A DNA stretch of 64,000 nt from Sphingobium abikonense NBRC 16140. Lineage in GTDB: Bacteria; Pseudomonadota; Alphaproteobacteria; Sphingomonadales; Sphingomonadaceae. The translations under genes and the position numbers were made by a program. The notes beneath the pieces are model-generated. The model did no database searches. It was not told the DNA's origin and saw nothing but the letters and a program-made list of their open reading frames with translations. The stretch spans positions 62,001-126,000 of the forward strand of contig NZ_BCYT01000002.1 of NCBI RefSeq assembly GCF_001598335.1, in the 5' to 3' direction. This document shows positions 62,526 through 64,000 of the stretch, one piece after another. Every line of letters starts with the position of its first letter. Positions within the stretch are counted from its first letter, which is position 1.

Positions 62526-63335
62526 ATGGACCTTCATTATCTCACCGTCATCCTGCTGGGCATCGTCGAGGGGCTGACCGAATTTCTGCCGGTGTCCTCG
62601 ACCGGGCACCTCATTCTGGCGAGCGAGTTGCTGGGCTATGACGCGGCGACCTGGGCGATGTTCAATGTCGTCATCCAGCTGGGCGCGATCCTGGCGGTGG
62701 TGGTGCTTTACTGGCGCACCTTCTGGGCGGTGGCGATGGGATTGCTGCGGCGCGAGCCGGCGAGCTGGCGCTTCCTGCGCAATCTGGTCGTCGCCTTCAT
62801 CCCGGCGGCGGTCATCGGCCTGGCGCTCCACGACTATATCGAGATTTTGCTGGGCGCGCCGCAGGTGGTCGCCTGGGCCTTGATTGCGGGCGGCGTTGCC
62901 ATCCTGCTGATCGAGCGGACGGTGAAGCAGGACCTGTTCCACGGTATTGCCGATATTCCCTTGGCCCGCGTCATCGGCATCGGCTTCATCCAGTGTCTGG
63001 CGATGGTGCCCGGCGTCAGCCGCTCCGGCGCGACGATCATGGGTGCGCTGACGCTGGGAGTGGAGCGGCGCACCGCAGCCGAGTTCAGCTTTTTCCTGGC
63101 GATCCCGACCATGCTGGGTGCGACCGCGCTGGAGCTTCTCAAGAAAGGGGACCAGATCACCAGCGCGGCGGTCGGCTGGGACAGCATAGCTTTGGGTTTC
63201 GTTGTGTCCTTCCTGGTCGCCATCGTCGTCATCAAGGCGTTCGTCGGATTGGTGTCGAAACATGGGTTCGCGCCTTTCGCCTGGTATCGAATCATCGCAG
63301 GCGCATCGGCCCTGGTCTGGCTGGCGCTGAGGTAG
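62526..63335 (+). CDS. uppP: Undecaprenyl-diphosphatase UppP (BacA)
   Basis: 269 residues, polytopic. The two BacA signatures are intact: EGLTEFLPVSSTGH near 15 with the catalytic Glu/Ser, and PGVSRSGATI near 160 with the conserved Arg. It regenerates the lipid carrier for peptidoglycan synthesis and gives bacitracin resistance. Start ATG 62526. Confidence 0.97.
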   Translation: MDLHYLTVILLGIVEGLTEFLPVSSTGHLILASELLGYDAATWAMFNVVIQLGAILAVVVLYWRTFWAVAMGLLRREPASWRFLRNLVVAFIPAAVIGLALHDYIEILLGAPQVVAWALIAGGVAILLIERTVKQDLFHGIADIPLARVIGIGFIQCLAMVPGVSRSGATIMGALTLGVERRTAAEFSFFLAIPTMLGATALELLKKGDQITSAAVGWDSIALGFVVSFLVAIVVIKAFVGLVSKHGFAPFAWYRIIAGASALVWLALR

Positions 63336-63407
63336 GGCCGAGACGGACCTATATCAGGAAAGAAAATTCCAACGATCCGCAATCTTCGCTTTTTCAAACA
63401 AATAAAT

Positions 63408-63426
63408 AGGTCATCTAACCTGACCT
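63408..63426. promoter_or_regulatory. Inverted repeat upstream of gltD
   Basis: AGGTCA (63408-63413) and TGACCT (63421-63426) are perfect arms around seven bases, in an AT-rich spacer between uppP and gltD. Possible operator or promoter element. Confidence 0.35.
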
Positions 63427-63500
63427 AAATGTCAGAATCCGCGTGACTGCGTGGGTTTTTCTGCTATGCGCATGGCCGACACAGATGTTGAGGACATGCA

Positions 63501-64000
63501 ATGGCCGACAATCCCATGCTGAAATTCGTAGGACTGGGCCAGGCCTATCCCGACAAGCGCGCCCCCGACGCGCGCGCCGAGGATTTTCTGGAAATCAGCC
63601 GCAGCTTCATTGTCGACAAGGCGGAGGAGCAGGCGTCGCGCTGCTCGCAATGCGGCGTTCCCTATTGCTCCACCCATTGCCCGCTGCACAATCATATCCC
63701 CGACTGGCTGCGCCTGACGGCCGAAGGACGGCTGCGCGAAGCCTATGAGCTGTCCAACCTCACCAGCACTATGCCCGAAATCTGCGGACGCATCTGCCCG
63801 CAGGACCGGCTGTGCGAAGGCAATTGCGTCATCGAATTTTCCGGGCACGGAGCCGTCACCATCGGCAGCGTGGAAAAATTTATCACCGACACCGCCTGGA
63901 AGGAGGGCTGGGTCGAGCCGCTCGTCCCCGGCAAGGCCACGGGACAGTCGGTCGGCGTCATCGGCGCGGGTCCGGCGGGCCTTACAACCGCCGAATATCT
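63501..64000 (+). CDS. gltD: Glutamate synthase small subunit GltD (partial, 5' end)
   Basis: 166 residues from ATG 63501 to the window edge. N-terminal 4Fe-4S region: CSQCGVPYCSTHCPLHN, then CGRICPQDRLCEGNC, followed by the FAD-binding GVIGAGPAGLTTAEYL. This is the small (GltD) subunit, which passes electrons from NADPH to GltB in glutamate formation. The C-terminal NADPH domain is outside the window. Confidence 0.95.
   Translation, partial: MADNPMLKFVGLGQAYPDKRAPDARAEDFLEISRSFIVDKAEEQASRCSQCGVPYCSTHCPLHNHIPDWLRLTAEGRLREAYELSNLTSTMPEICGRICPQDRLCEGNCVIEFSGHGAVTIGSVEKFITDTAWKEGWVEPLVPGKATGQSVGVIGAGPAGLTTAEY

Noticed and set aside
1..64000. CRISPR arrays, tRNA, rRNA, prophage or transposase genes
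   Set aside because: No regularly spaced repeats, no cloverleaf-like sequence with conserved TTCGA arm noticed, and no recognisable transposase or integrase motifs in the translations; weak signals could still be missed by eye.

Overview
The window looks like chromosomal DNA of a GC-rich alphaproteobacterium of the order Sphingomonadales (Sphingobium/Sphingomonas type). This rests on protein resemblance and style: TonB-dependent receptors with a VVTG plug start, the ybgC-tolQRAB-pal order, an M16/M28 protease pair with ClpB, very GC-rich third codon positions, and the L-rhamnose pathway variant described for Sphingomonas. No rRNA, tRNA, CRISPR array, transposase or integrase was seen.

Layout. 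1-6335: start of a secreted protein, then a TonB-dependent receptor, a divergent pair (sulfotransferase-like P-loop protein and a TPR/aspartyl-beta-hydroxylase-like protein) and a small secreted two-cysteine protein. 6373-14077: clpB, an M28 peptidase, an M16 peptidase pair-in-one and a small hypothetical protein. 14198-19259: a MarR-controlled tripartite FUSC/DUF1656/HlyD/NodT efflux operon. 19218-54298: a 35-kb locus for uptake and breakdown of pectin, especially rhamnogalacturonan I (RG-I) and its galactan/arabinan side chains. 54461-59065: the Tol-Pal operon. 59245-64000: housekeeping genes (3-hydroxybutyryl-CoA dehydrogenase, DUF1801, a UPF0016 transporter behind a Mn2+ riboswitch, an NDUFA9-like NAD-binding protein, uppP, start of gltD).

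How the pectin locus works. A large TonB receptor (50504) would import oligosaccharides. GH28, GH105, two GH35, GH53, a GH43-like enzyme and two orphan beta-propellers would trim them, and two CE12 esterases plus three other esterases would deacetylate them. A GPH-type symporter (41081) and RhaT (34898) import products. L-rhamnose is then handled without phosphorylation: mutarotase RhaM, L-rhamnose 1-dehydrogenase (29263), lactonase (33999), L-rhamnonate dehydratase (31108), 4-dehydrogenase (33180) and a FAH-family hydrolase (32326) giving pyruvate and L-lactate. LutABC (24699-27450) oxidises that lactate, closing the route. KduD (23835) belongs to the galacturonate side. Two IclR regulators and one LacI regulator sit inside the locus, and a TCCCATAT-like element recurs in front of several of its transcription units.

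The most unusual parts are the receptor/sulfotransferase/hydroxylase cluster at the left, whose substrate is unknown, and two perfect long inverted repeats (13-bp arms at 258-307, 14-bp arms at 50188-50219) upstream of receptor or esterase genes.
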